64,000 nucleotides of DNA from Parapedobacter flavus (lineage in GTDB: Bacteria > Bacteroidota > Bacteroidia > Sphingobacteriales > Sphingobacteriaceae): assembly GCF_035818675.1 (NCBI RefSeq), contig NZ_JAYKZZ010000004.1:248001-312000 (forward strand). Reading direction: 5' to 3'. Each line of letters starts with the position of its first letter. The first letter of the stretch is position 1. Of the stretch, positions 9,001 to 16,629 are shown one piece after another. A program made the translations under genes and the position numbers. The notes beneath the pieces were generated by a model. It was not told where the DNA came from. It was given only the letters and a program-made list of their open reading frames with translations, and did not search any database.

Positions 9001-10504
9001 CACCATCTTTCACACACAATAGGATATCGTGTGCATGCGCATCCGCCTTGTTAATGTAGTAGGTATTATTCGTTGCTACCGTTTTCACCTGGTGCTTGGC
9101 CGCCAAACTAACGAGGCTTTCATTTACCCGGTCTTCGTCTTCCTGACCATGCCGCATCACTTCGATGTAGAAGTCAGCACCAAACGTGGCTTTCCACCAA
9201 ACCAACGCCTCTTCAGCTTGGTTCTCGCCCATGTTGAGCAATTTGTTGGGGATTTCGCCATACAGGTTGCCCGATAACACGATTACATCTTCCTTGTATT
9301 GCTCCACAATGGTACGGTCAATACGGGGCACGTAATAGAACCCTTTGGTATAGGCAATGGAAGCCATTTTGGCCAGGTTGTGGTAGCCAGCCTTGTTTTT
9401 GGCTAGGAAAACAACCTGGTAACCATTGTCTTTCCGGGATTTGTCGGTGTGGTCTTCGCAAACGAAGAACTCACAGCCCACAATAGGCTTGATGATGGTT
9501 TCGGTGGCGGCTTCCCCCGCCTCCAAAGCAGCTTTATTTTTGGCTTCCGCGGCCTTGTTGTGATTGAGAACCGCGCTAACGAACTGAAAGGCTCCCATCA
9601 TGTTGCCATGGTCGGTCATCGCTACCGCCGGCATCTTGTGGGTGGCCGCAGCTTTGACCAGCGCACCTACCGAAATGGTGGACTGCAAGACAGAAAACTG
9701 GGTATGGTTGTGCAAATGCGCAAAGTCCACCGCCGCCATATCCCGCTTGTTGGCTTCCAGCTCTTGTGTGGGAATAGCGGTTTGCTGCTCACTTTGCAGC
9801 CGTTTACGGATTTCGTCGGATGCCGCCTTGAGGTTCACATGCGTGAGGCCGATGGGTGCTATGGGCTGTGGATTGCGGTCGCGGAACTCGACGAAATAGC
9901 CGGTGTCTACCTGCAATTCGGCAGGCGTGAAAATCTCGCGTTTTACCAATTCGAGGAAACAACGGGTGGTCGCTTCCACGTCGGCTGTCGCATTATGCGC
10001 TTCAGCGAAAGGCGTCCCGAAAAGGTATTGGTGCAATTCGGTCAGGTTGGGTAATTTGAATTTACCGCCACGGCCGCCGGGTATCCGCAGCAATTCGGCC
10101 GTCACTTCGGTACAGGTATCGAGCACGGGTAGCTGCGCCATGGGCGAATCGATGCTCGTCCGGTGGAACTCGCATCCCATGATGTTGATGTCGAAACCGA
10201 TGTTCTGGCCGACAACGAATTTCGATTTGGCCAAAGCGGCATTGAACTCGTGGAGTACCTCAACCAGCGGAACTCCTTGTTCTTCCGCCAGTTCGGTGCT
10301 GATGCCGTGTATCCGTTCGGCGTCAAATGGAATGTTGAACCCCTCAGGTTTAATCAGGTAGCTTTGATGTTCAACGAGCTCGCCCATGGTGTCGTGCAAC
10401 TGCCAGGCGATCTGGATACAGCGGGGCCAGTTATCCGTGTCGGTAATCGGGGCGTCCCAACGTTTGGGAAGACCCGTTGTTTCGGTGTCAAAAATCAAAT
10501 ACAT
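6074..10504 (-). CDS. dnaE: DNA polymerase III alpha subunit with fused N-terminal 3'-5' exonuclease
   Basis: Replicative polymerase of 1476 residues, longer than the roughly 1160 of E. coli DnaE because an epsilon-like DEDDh exonuclease precedes it. Residues 1-200 carry ExoI (FDTETTG, Asp6/Glu8), ExoII (VGQNIGFDIN) and ExoIII (HNATADVEAT). The PHP domain begins near residue 260 (HLHNHTQFS, later TDHGNMMG), with its metal-binding histidines intact. The polymerase catalytic aspartates lie in PDIDIDFDDEGRGRV near residue 685. A tandem HhH region follows, then an OB fold near 1250-1330 (LTIGGMITAASHRITKNGKP). Polymerase and proofreader therefore share one chain. The ATG at 10504 immediately starts the exonuclease motif, which supports the fusion as genuine. 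Confidence 0.95.
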   Translation of the reverse strand: MYLIFDTETTGLPKRWDAPITDTDNWPRCIQIAWQLHDTMGELVEHQSYLIKPEGFNIPFDAERIHGISTELAEEQGVPLVEVLHEFNAALAKSKFVVGQNIGFDINIMGCEFHRTSIDSPMAQLPVLDTCTEVTAELLRIPGGRGGKFKLPNLTELHQYLFGTPFAEAHNATADVEATTRCFLELVKREIFTPAELQVDTGYFVEFRDRNPQPIAPIGLTHVNLKAASDEIRKRLQSEQQTAIPTQELEANKRDMAAVDFAHLHNHTQFSVLQSTISVGALVKAAATHKMPAVAMTDHGNMMGAFQFVSAVLNHNKAAEAKNKAALEAGEAATETIIKPIVGCEFFVCEDHTDKSRKDNGYQVVFLAKNKAGYHNLAKMASIAYTKGFYYVPRIDRTIVEQYKEDVIVLSGNLYGEIPNKLLNMGENQAEEALVWWKATFGADFYIEVMRHGQEDEDRVNESLVSLAAKHQVKTVATNNTYYINKADAHAHDILLCVKDGEKLATPKGRGRGFRYGLPNEEYYFKSGEEIKKAFADLPEAILNIQEIVDKVEPYSLYRDVLLPKFEIPEEFQVPEDQEDGGKRGENKYLRHLTYAGAEKRYSDLAPAVRERLDFELATIERTGYPGYFLIVQDFIAAAREMGVSVGPGRGSAAGSAVAYCLGITNIDPVAYDLLFERFLNPDRISMPDIDIDFDDEGRGRVMDYVIGKYGANQVAQIITYGTMAAKSSIRDTARVLDLPLFEADKIAKLIPNLKLNKIFNMDAKALKSALRGDEMENVQQLVSMSEGTGLEAETIRQAKVLEGSLRNTGIHACGVIITPDDITNFVPIATAKDSQLYVTQFDNAVVESAGLLKMDFLGLKTLTLIKDTVKIVKHRHGVELHPDEFPIDDPQTYELFQRGETVGIFQYESPGMQKYMKELKPTVFGDLIAMNALYRPGPMEYIPSFIRRKHGHEPITYDLDACEEYLKETYGITVYQEQVMLLSQKLAGFTKGEADVLRKAMGKKQRDVLDKMKPKFVEQAAANGHAAKVLEKIWKDWEAFASYAFNKSHSTCYAWVAYQTAYLKAHYPAEYMAAVLSNNMNDIKQVTFFMEECKRMELQVLGPDVNESFYKFTVNNQGAIRFGMGAVKGVGAGAVDTLVESRKDKPYLSIFDLARRVDLRAANKKALESLTYAGGFDCFVNTHRAQYFHTDGDGGTVLEKSLKYGAKHRESENSAQVSLFGGGSNVEIPEPTLPHCPEWGLIEKLKYEKDVIGIYLTSHPLDSYRFEIDHFCQHPVKFLTLIDKAKQTEVPDEVREDFNKIKNRELTIGGMITAASHRITKNGKPFGVMVVEDYSDAYEIALFGEEYVKMKGYLNEGYFVQIRGMVAERYRQAGNWGFEIKSMQLLSDLRDKLAKSLTIQVPLHELNDGFVERIQQLVHTNIEQYESKTCQLRFAIRDMESEISVEMPSKGLKINLSNDFIETLTKINGVHYKLN

Positions 10505-10650
10505 CAGCTTGCCTCAAAAAAACCCAAACAAACTTATGTTTTTTCGACGGGAAAGCCTAATGCCGACGATGCTTCGACGACATTAGGATGCCAAGTAGCT
10601 GTAGATGATGTGGGTTATTTTTCCACATCTGCCCATCGGCGTATACCTCT

Positions 10651-11292
10651 TTATTTCGGAAAAGCGGGGTTTGCTTTTACTTCTTCGATCTGGAGGGTAT
10701 GCCGAGCGGTATGGCCAGCGATGAACAACATGGAGTGGTAACCATCCACCGGGCCGAACGGCGAGTCGCTGACGTGATTGCGCAGGTCATCGACCGATAC
10801 GTCCTTAAGGTATGAACGTATGGCTTTCCGTTGCGCACGGAAGTCGGCCATCGCCGTCTTTACATCCGTGTACGCCCCCTCACCAATCAGCGCTGCCGGC
10901 GCTTCAGCTTTATGACTGCGGTCCGTAATGCCATCCATGAGCTGTTGGTCCGTTACCTTCACCTCCGTTTTCCGTTCGGGGTTTGCGGGTTTTGCCAGCG
11001 TTTCCTTGGCCATGCCGAAAAGCATGTTCTCTGTTTTGATGATGTGCTCCACACACTGGCTGATGGACCATTTGTCGGCCGAAGGCTTAAACTGTAGCTG
11101 TGCATCACTTAGTCCTTTTAATTGCTCCTTTAGCCGGTTTTCCGTTTTCCGGTAATAGTCCAATAAAAACGCCTTGTCATTCTGTACGGGCACAAACGTA
11201 CTTTCGAGCGGTTTTACCGTGTTGGTCGTCATTGTGGGGTGCGTAAACGACAATGCGATAAACGCAGCACCAAATAAAAATAGTTTGTTCAT
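10651..11292 (-). CDS. DinB-like (DinB_2 superfamily) metal-binding protein, exported
   Basis: A 213-residue protein starting MNKLFLFGAAFIALSF, which looks like a signal peptide. The frame can be extended 23 codons further upstream, but those residues lack a signal and look non-coding. The mature part is a four-helix DinB-like bundle with the three-histidine pattern: CVEHII in the second helix and GHTARHTLQI near the C-terminus. The middle reads FKPSADKWSISQCVEH, typical of the family. DinB-like proteins include thiol-dependent transferases, but the substrate here cannot be inferred. An exported version is somewhat unusual and is shared by several Bacteroidota. Confidence 0.78.
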   Translation of the reverse strand: MNKLFLFGAAFIALSFTHPTMTTNTVKPLESTFVPVQNDKAFLLDYYRKTENRLKEQLKGLSDAQLQFKPSADKWSISQCVEHIIKTENMLFGMAKETLAKPANPERKTEVKVTDQQLMDGITDRSHKAEAPAALIGEGAYTDVKTAMADFRAQRKAIRSYLKDVSVDDLRNHVSDSPFGPVDGYHSMLFIAGHTARHTLQIEEVKANPAFPK

Positions 11293-11427
11293 TTTGTTAT
11301 GTTTTGTTTGGCTCAAATTTAACGAAAGTCTACCGTATGCTGTAGGTGGTTGTTGCGACATCGTAGGGGGATATTTACGACAAAAGCAAAAAAAACATTA
11401 TTTTCGACGCTCGCAATTGAAAAGAAA

Positions 11428-12525
11428 ATGAAGATCACCCACACCGAAATTTATCGCCTCAGCATTCCGATGGAACCGTTCGTCATCGCCACCGGGACCA
11501 TGGATTATGCGCAGAACACATTCATCCGTATCCATACCGACGAGGGTATTTACGGCGTTGGCGAATGTTCAGCTTTCCCGATGATTGTTGGCGAAACGCA
11601 GGATACCTGTCTTGTGCTCGCGCGCGATTTCGCCCAGCTGTGGGCAGGGAAAGACCCACTGGCTATCGACGAGCGGCTTGCCGAGCTGGATGCGTTCATT
11701 GCGCGCAACACGACCATCAAGAGTGCCTTTGATATGGCGTTGTACGACATTGCGGCCAAGCATGCCGGCGTGCCGCTATACCGTTTCCTGGGGGGGAGCG
11801 TGCGCGATATCGTTACCGACATCACGGTGGGTATCGCCAGCCCCGCGGAAATGGCAGCCAAGGCATTGGCCTTTAAAAAACAGGGCGCCGCGGTGCTAAA
11901 GGTGAAATTAGGAAAACGGCCGGAGGAAGATATCGCGCGTATCCGCGCGATCAGGGAGGGGGTAGGGGCGGCCCTGCCCATTCGGATAGATGCGAACCAA
12001 GGGTGGACGTTCGAAGAGGCCGTTGCTGCGCTTCAAGGGTTGCAGGAGTTCAACATCCAGTTCTGCGAGCAACCCATGCGGAGCTATGACGACCACCTGC
12101 TACCCCAACTGCGTACGCAAACCACCATTCCCATCATGGCCGATGAAAGTTGCTACGACCACCGGGATGCCATTCGCTTGGCTACGCAGGGTGCCTGTGA
12201 CTACATCAACATCAAGTTCTCCAAATCCGGCGGTATCGCCGAGGCGCTGCGCATCCAGCAGGCTGCGGCAAACCACCATATCCCGTGCATGATCGGCGGT
12301 ATGCTGGAAAGCCGGCTCGCCCTTTCCGCTAAGGTGCATTTTGCGTATGCCGCGCCCAATGTGCAGTTCTTCGATATGGATACCTGTATGCTTGGTCACC
12401 TCGAAGATCCGGTAACCGGCGGCGTAGCGTTCAGTGGCTATCGGCTGTCGCTACCCGAGCAGCCGGGCATCGGTGCCGATATCGACCCTGTATTCCTCCA
12501 GAAATGTGAATACTGGACGGTTTGA
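11428..12525 (+). CDS. Dipeptide epimerase (enolase superfamily, muconate-lactonizing subgroup)
   Basis: A 365-residue enolase-superfamily enzyme, probably an L-Ala-D/L-Glu-type dipeptide epimerase acting on peptidoglycan-derived or other dipeptides. Visible catalytic features are the KxK base motif (LKVKLG, Lys158/Lys160), metal ligands Asp188 (RIDANQG), Glu214 (CEQP) and Asp239 (ADES), and the opposing Lys263 (NIKFSKSGG). The C-terminal DMDTCMLGHLEDP recalls the DxD specificity motif of dipeptide epimerases. The frame opens upstream of 11428, but the family-typical start is the ATG giving MKITHTEIYRLS. It diverges from the DinB-like gene and precedes the deoxyhypusine-synthase-like gene. 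Other MLE-group activities (o-succinylbenzoate synthase, cis,cis-muconate cycloisomerase) fit less well. Confidence 0.88.
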   Translation: MKITHTEIYRLSIPMEPFVIATGTMDYAQNTFIRIHTDEGIYGVGECSAFPMIVGETQDTCLVLARDFAQLWAGKDPLAIDERLAELDAFIARNTTIKSAFDMALYDIAAKHAGVPLYRFLGGSVRDIVTDITVGIASPAEMAAKALAFKKQGAAVLKVKLGKRPEEDIARIRAIREGVGAALPIRIDANQGWTFEEAVAALQGLQEFNIQFCEQPMRSYDDHLLPQLRTQTTIPIMADESCYDHRDAIRLATQGACDYINIKFSKSGGIAEALRIQQAAANHHIPCMIGGMLESRLALSAKVHFAYAAPNVQFFDMDTCMLGHLEDPVTGGVAFSGYRLSLPEQPGIGADIDPVFLQKCEYWTV

Positions 12526-12610
12526 TTGGTAAGTCACTTCGGGCTTCTAACTTCATGTCGAAAGTCCTACCTTTGTGTCGGAGATTAATTACATAGTTAA
12601 GAAACACGAT

Positions 12611-13591
12611 ATGAGCAAAGCGAAGGGCCCCATTTCCCAGTTTATCGAAACGAATTACCTGCACTTCAATGCCGCGGCGTTGGTCGATGCAGCCAAAGGC
12701 TACGAAGCCCACCTCGATGCGGGCGGTAAAATGATGATTACCCTGGCTGGCGCGATGAGCACCGCCGAATTGGGAATCTCCCTCGCCGAGATGATCCGGC
12801 ACGATAAAGTGTCCATCATCAGCTGCACAGGGGCCAATCTCGAAGAGGACATCATGAACCTGGTTGCCCATTCGCACTATAAACGCGTACCGCATTACCG
12901 CGATTTGAGTCCGCAGGATGAATGGGACCTGTTGGAAAACCACTATAACCGCGTTACCGACACCTGCATCCCGGAAGAAGAGGCTTTCCGCCGCCTACAG
13001 CAACATATTCACAAAATCTGGAGCGATGCCGAAGCGGCGGGCGAACGTTATTTTCCGCATGAGTACATGTATAAGATGCTCAACAGCGGCGTATTGCAGC
13101 AGTATTACGAGATTGACCCGAAGAACTCGTGGATGCTCGCAGCTGCCGAGAAAAACCTGCCTATTGTGGTACCCGGTTGGGAAGACAGCACCATGGGCAA
13201 TATTTTCGCGTCTTACGTGATCAAAGGGGAGCTGAAAGCCACAACCATGAAAAGTGGTATCGAATACATGGCTTACCTTTCCGATTGGTATATCCGGAAC
13301 TCCGGAGGCAAGGGTGTCGGCTTTTTCCAGGTAGGCGGCGGCATCGCCGGCGATTTCCCCATATGCGTAGTGCCTATGCTATACCAGGATCTGGAGATGG
13401 AAAACATCCCGTTTTGGAGTTACTTCTGCCAGGTGTCCGATTCGACCACATCCTATGGGTCGTATTCTGGTGCGGTTCCCAACGAGAAAATCACTTGGGG
13501 CAAGTTGGATATCAATACGCCTAAATTCATCGTTGAGTCCGATGCCACCATCGTTGTGCCGCTCATCTTTGCGTGGGTGTTGGGCCAGTAG
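12611..13591 (+). CDS. Deoxyhypusine synthase family protein
   Basis: A 326-residue NAD-dependent aminobutyl-transferase homologue. It has the family sequence AGAMSTAELGISLAEMIR, the SCTGANLEED block, the NAD-pocket segment FQVGGGIAGDFP, and the TWGKLD motif in which Lys298 aligns with the lysine that forms the enzyme-substrate imine in eukaryotic enzymes. Canonical deoxyhypusine synthase modifies eIF5A/aIF5A, which bacteria lack. Bacterial members are therefore thought to act on small polyamines (homospermidine-synthase-like reactions), though this is inference. The start ATG at 12611 was preferred over the upstream in-frame ATG at 12575, whose 12 extra residues lack family similarity. The agmatine-to-putrescine genes lie about 10 kb away, so a putrescine supply is encoded. 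Confidence 0.88.
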   Translation: MSKAKGPISQFIETNYLHFNAAALVDAAKGYEAHLDAGGKMMITLAGAMSTAELGISLAEMIRHDKVSIISCTGANLEEDIMNLVAHSHYKRVPHYRDLSPQDEWDLLENHYNRVTDTCIPEEEAFRRLQQHIHKIWSDAEAAGERYFPHEYMYKMLNSGVLQQYYEIDPKNSWMLAAAEKNLPIVVPGWEDSTMGNIFASYVIKGELKATTMKSGIEYMAYLSDWYIRNSGGKGVGFFQVGGGIAGDFPICVVPMLYQDLEMENIPFWSYFCQVSDSTTSYGSYSGAVPNEKITWGKLDINTPKFIVESDATIVVPLIFAWVLGQ

Positions 13592-13607
13592 TTGGTTTGA
13601 TGATGGA

Positions 13608-13645
13608 ACGCCGATGACACGAATTAAACGAATTAACGCAGATGA
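13608..13645. repeat. Short imperfect tandem repeat (about 9-10 nt units)
   Basis: The spacer after the deoxyhypusine-synthase-like gene reads as four imperfect units: ACGCCGATGA, CACGAATTA, AACGAATTA, ACGCAGATGA. It resembles the ACGGATTA-type intergenic repeats seen in several bacterial genomes. Function is unknown. Confidence 0.55.
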
Positions 13646-13674
13646 GCAAATAGCAGAAAGCAAACCACAAAAAA

Positions 13675-14136
13675 ATGTCGCTGCCAACCCTAAATACCGT
13701 TGACCCCATTGCGCTACGTTACCTGATGACGGAGACGGTTTTTGATGCGCCCGCCGAACCTGCGCCGCAGCCGGCAGCTCCGTCATTTGTTTGTTTCGGC
13801 CAGAATAAACGCAATTACCTGTTTCTGACCGACGAAAAACAGCACGAATGGATGCCTGAAGCGGATATGGATGCCTTCATCAAAACCTTGGCCGCGCTGG
13901 AGCTCGCCGAAGCGGATGTGGCATTGTTGAACCTGGCCAGGTTGGCGGTATCACCATCGGTGGATCAGCTGATGTCCTTTTTTAAACCACAAGTGGTCGT
14001 CAACCTGGGCACACCATTCGCGTGGCCCGAACAAGACGGCCTACACGTATTCCATACCCACGCTTTTGGCGAGATGCTGGCTGATGCCGAGAAAAAACGA
14101 GTGTTTTGGACCACCATTAAACGATTGTTGATATGA
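13675..14136 (+). CDS. Conserved small protein of unknown function, coupled to rdgB
   Basis: A 153-residue soluble protein that I do not recognise with confidence. It has a Pro/Ala-rich linker (residues about 24-36), then a mixed alpha/beta region with segments VCFGQNKRNYLFL, ADVALLNLAR and KPQVVVNLGTPF, ending in a basic helix (EKKRVFWTTIKRLL). There is no signal peptide or transmembrane helix. The size, internal linker and C-terminal helix loosely recall the HolD/psi-type uracil-glycosylase-like fold, but this is speculative. The stop overlaps the rdgB start by four bases (ATGA), indicating translational coupling and possibly a related role in nucleotide or DNA maintenance. Confidence 0.7.
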   Translation: MSLPTLNTVDPIALRYLMTETVFDAPAEPAPQPAAPSFVCFGQNKRNYLFLTDEKQHEWMPEADMDAFIKTLAALELAEADVALLNLARLAVSPSVDQLMSFFKPQVVVNLGTPFAWPEQDGLHVFHTHAFGEMLADAEKKRVFWTTIKRLLI

Positions 14137-14711
14137 TTGAATTGGTCTTTGCTACTAATAACGCCCACAAACTGGAAGAAGTACGTGCCGTGGTGGGCGA
14201 CAAATTTTCGATCCGTACACTTGCCGATCTCGGATGTACGGATGATATCCCCGAAACAGGCGATACCTTCGAAGCCAATGCCGCGCAAAAGAGCACGTAT
14301 CTCTATGAGCGGTATGGGTGCGACTGTTTCGCTGACGACTCCGGTCTTGAAGTGACGGCATTGGGCAACGAGCCCGGGGTGTACTCCGCCCGCTATTCAG
14401 GTACTCGCGATATGGAGAAGAATATCGACCTGCTGTTGCAACGCCTTGGCGACCAGCCCGACCGCAGTGCGCGGTTCCGTACGGTCATATCCCTCCGGAT
14501 AGGCGATAGGGAGCATTTTTTCGAAGGCGTGGTCGAGGGTACCATCGGTTACGAGCGCCGAGGCGACGGTGGTTTCGGTTACGATCCGCTATTTACACCT
14601 GTGGGCTACCAGAAGACATTTGCCCAAATGACACCAGCCGAAAAAAATGCCATCAGCCACCGTGCAATCGCCGTGGCTAAACTGGCTGACTTCCTGAAAG
14701 CAAATTACTGA
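14133..14711 (+). CDS. rdgB: Non-canonical purine NTP pyrophosphatase (ITPase/XTPase)
   Basis: Hydrolyses dITP, ITP and XTP to their monophosphates, keeping deaminated purines out of DNA and RNA. The 192-residue protein has the HAM1/RdgB signatures: N-terminal FATNNAHKLEE, the TFEANAAQKS segment, FADDSGLEVTALGNEPGVYSAR, and GGFGYDPLFTP followed by ISHRAIA. All key residues are visible and the length is normal. It overlaps the upstream unknown gene by 4 bp and is probably co-transcribed with it. Confidence 0.96.
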   Translation: MIELVFATNNAHKLEEVRAVVGDKFSIRTLADLGCTDDIPETGDTFEANAAQKSTYLYERYGCDCFADDSGLEVTALGNEPGVYSARYSGTRDMEKNIDLLLQRLGDQPDRSARFRTVISLRIGDREHFFEGVVEGTIGYERRGDGGFGYDPLFTPVGYQKTFAQMTPAEKNAISHRAIAVAKLADFLKANY

Positions 14712-14770
14712 TAATATACCCGTTCATGAGGTTGTTTTTCAACGAAACAGGATAATCGTTTTAGCTTTTC

Positions 14771-14802
14771 TTGGGGTTTATTGCCAATTAATTCTATATT
14801 TG
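14771..14802 (+). promoter_or_regulatory. Putative Bacteroidota-type promoter of the GMC dehydrogenase operon
   Basis: A TATATTTG box at 14795-14802 matches the Bacteroidota -7 consensus TAnnTTTG. A TTG at 14771-14773 lies 21 bp upstream as a weak -33 element. The box is about 75 bp ahead of the GMC dehydrogenase start, in the 164-bp gap after rdgB. Confidence 0.5.
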
Positions 14803-14875
14803 GTCACGAATAATGACGTGCCGGTAGGGCACGGGTAAAGAACTAAACATAAGCAGTTAAATAGACCCTATTGTA

Positions 14876-16615
14876 ATGATTTCTTATCAGATCAAAACGA
14901 ACCCGACCGTATACGATGCGGTTGTAGTGGGTTCCGGTGCAGGCGGCGGGATGACCGGTTACGTATTGGCCCATGCCGGGCTAAATGTATTGATGCTGGA
15001 AGCTGGTCCCTTTTTCGACCCGGCGAAAGACGCACTTCAGATGCGATGGCCGTGGGAATCGCCCCGTAGAGGCGCAGGCACCGTCCGGCCCTTTGGCGAC
15101 TTCGACGCGGCCTATGGCGGTTGGCAACTGGACGGAGAGCCCTACACCCATGTACCGGGTACGTCGTTCGATTGGTTCAGGGCACGGATGCTCGGTGGCC
15201 GTACCAACCACTGGGGTCGCATTTCGCTGCGTATGGGTCCCGACGATTTCAAACCGACCGACGGGGTTACTGAGGAATGGCCCATTACATACGATGAAAT
15301 AAAACCCTATTACGACCGCGTCGATCGGATGATCGGTATCTATGGTACCGTGGAAGGCATCCGGAATGAGCCCGATGGCATTTTCCTGAAACCACCCAAG
15401 CCGCGGCTCAATGAATTGTATATCAAAAAAGGGGCAAAGAAGGCTGGCGTTCCGGTTATCGCGGGCCGTGGTTCGGTGCTTACCGAGGCCCTTCCGGGGG
15501 TAGAAGGCCGAGGCACCTGCTTTTTCTGCGGTCAATGCGGCCGCTCGTGCCGCGTATACGGCGATTTCTCTTCCTCGTCGTGCTTGGTCATGCCGGCAAT
15601 GAAAACGGGTAAACTGACGGTGATCGACAACGCGATGGTCCGTGAGGTGCTTACCGACGACGAAGGGCGGGCCACCGGTGTTTCCTATGTGGATACCCGC
15701 GATCTCCAAGAGCATGCCGTGCAGGGCAAGTTGGTGGTTTTGGGGGCGAGCGCGTGCGAAAGTGCACGGCTCATGCTGAACTCAAAATCGGCCGCTCATC
15801 CAGGCGGTCTGGGCAACAGCAGTGGGCTGGTAGGGCGGTATTTGCACGACTCCACCGGCGCCAGTGCGGGTGGCTTCCTGCCGCAGCTGCTCGATCGTAA
15901 ACGCTACAATGAAGATGGGGTGGGCAGTGTGCACATTTATTCGCCATGGTGGGGAGATAACCGAAAGCTCAGCTTCCCCCGTGGATACCACATCGAATAC
16001 GGTGGTGGATTGCATATGCCGTCGTACGGCTTTACGAACGGGGTGCCCGGTATGCGCCACCTCGTGCCCACCAGAGATGGTGGCCAGCGCGAACAGGGCG
16101 GATACGGTGCGGAGCTGAAAGACGACTACCGGCGTTTTTACGGCGTTGGCGTAGGCATGGCTGGTCGGGGTACGGCATTGGCCCGGTACGATAATTATTG
16201 CGAGATCGACCCCACACGCGTCGATAAATATGGTATCCCCGTGCTTCGCTTCCACTACAAATGGGCCAATGAGGAGGTTGAACAGGCTAAACATATGCAG
16301 GAAACCTTCCGCGAAATCCTGCATGAGATGGGAGCAGAGGGCATATCGTCGATGCCGGGACCGGAAACCTCGTATGGTTTGGAAGCACCGGGTAAAATCA
16401 TCCATGAGGGCGGCACCACACGCATGGGCGACGATCCAAAGAAATCGGTGCTGAACAAATGGGGACAGTCGCACGACTGCAAGAACGTATTCGTGGTCGA
16501 CGCGGGTCCGTTTGTGCAACAGGGCGACAAAAACCTCACGTGGACCATCCTTGCCCTGTCTATGCGCACGGCGGATTATATTTTAGAACAGCGCAATAAA
16601 CTGAATATCGGATAA
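14876..16615 (+). CDS. GMC-family FAD-dependent dehydrogenase, catalytic subunit (sugar/gluconate dehydrogenase type)
   Basis: A 579-residue flavoprotein with the Rossmann FAD motif GSGAGGG near residues 19-25 and LEAGP after the second strand. The GMC C-terminal signatures are HEGGTTRMGDDP and the DAGPFVQQGDKNLTW segment, which holds the conserved active-site region. A cysteine cluster at Cys215, Cys218, Cys221 and Cys225 (GTCFFCGQCGRSC) includes the C-X5-C-X3-C spacing of the 3Fe-4S ligands in bacterial FAD-glucose dehydrogenases. It probably passes electrons from a sugar or aldonate to the respiratory chain. The partner subunit follows 14 bp downstream and a gluconate-type permease lies at the end of the cluster. 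No cytochrome c subunit gene is adjacent. The exact substrate is not determinable. Confidence 0.88.
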   Translation: MISYQIKTNPTVYDAVVVGSGAGGGMTGYVLAHAGLNVLMLEAGPFFDPAKDALQMRWPWESPRRGAGTVRPFGDFDAAYGGWQLDGEPYTHVPGTSFDWFRARMLGGRTNHWGRISLRMGPDDFKPTDGVTEEWPITYDEIKPYYDRVDRMIGIYGTVEGIRNEPDGIFLKPPKPRLNELYIKKGAKKAGVPVIAGRGSVLTEALPGVEGRGTCFFCGQCGRSCRVYGDFSSSSCLVMPAMKTGKLTVIDNAMVREVLTDDEGRATGVSYVDTRDLQEHAVQGKLVVLGASACESARLMLNSKSAAHPGGLGNSSGLVGRYLHDSTGASAGGFLPQLLDRKRYNEDGVGSVHIYSPWWGDNRKLSFPRGYHIEYGGGLHMPSYGFTNGVPGMRHLVPTRDGGQREQGGYGAELKDDYRRFYGVGVGMAGRGTALARYDNYCEIDPTRVDKYGIPVLRFHYKWANEEVEQAKHMQETFREILHEMGAEGISSMPGPETSYGLEAPGKIIHEGGTTRMGDDPKKSVLNKWGQSHDCKNVFVVDAGPFVQQGDKNLTWTILALSMRTADYILEQRNKLNIG

Positions 16616-16629
16616 CCAAAGATACGGAT

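Noticed and set aside
14981..15715. Long minus-strand ORFs within the GMC dehydrogenase gene (also 15782-16519)
   Set aside because: They lie wholly opposite a well-defined flavoprotein and have no recognisable domains.
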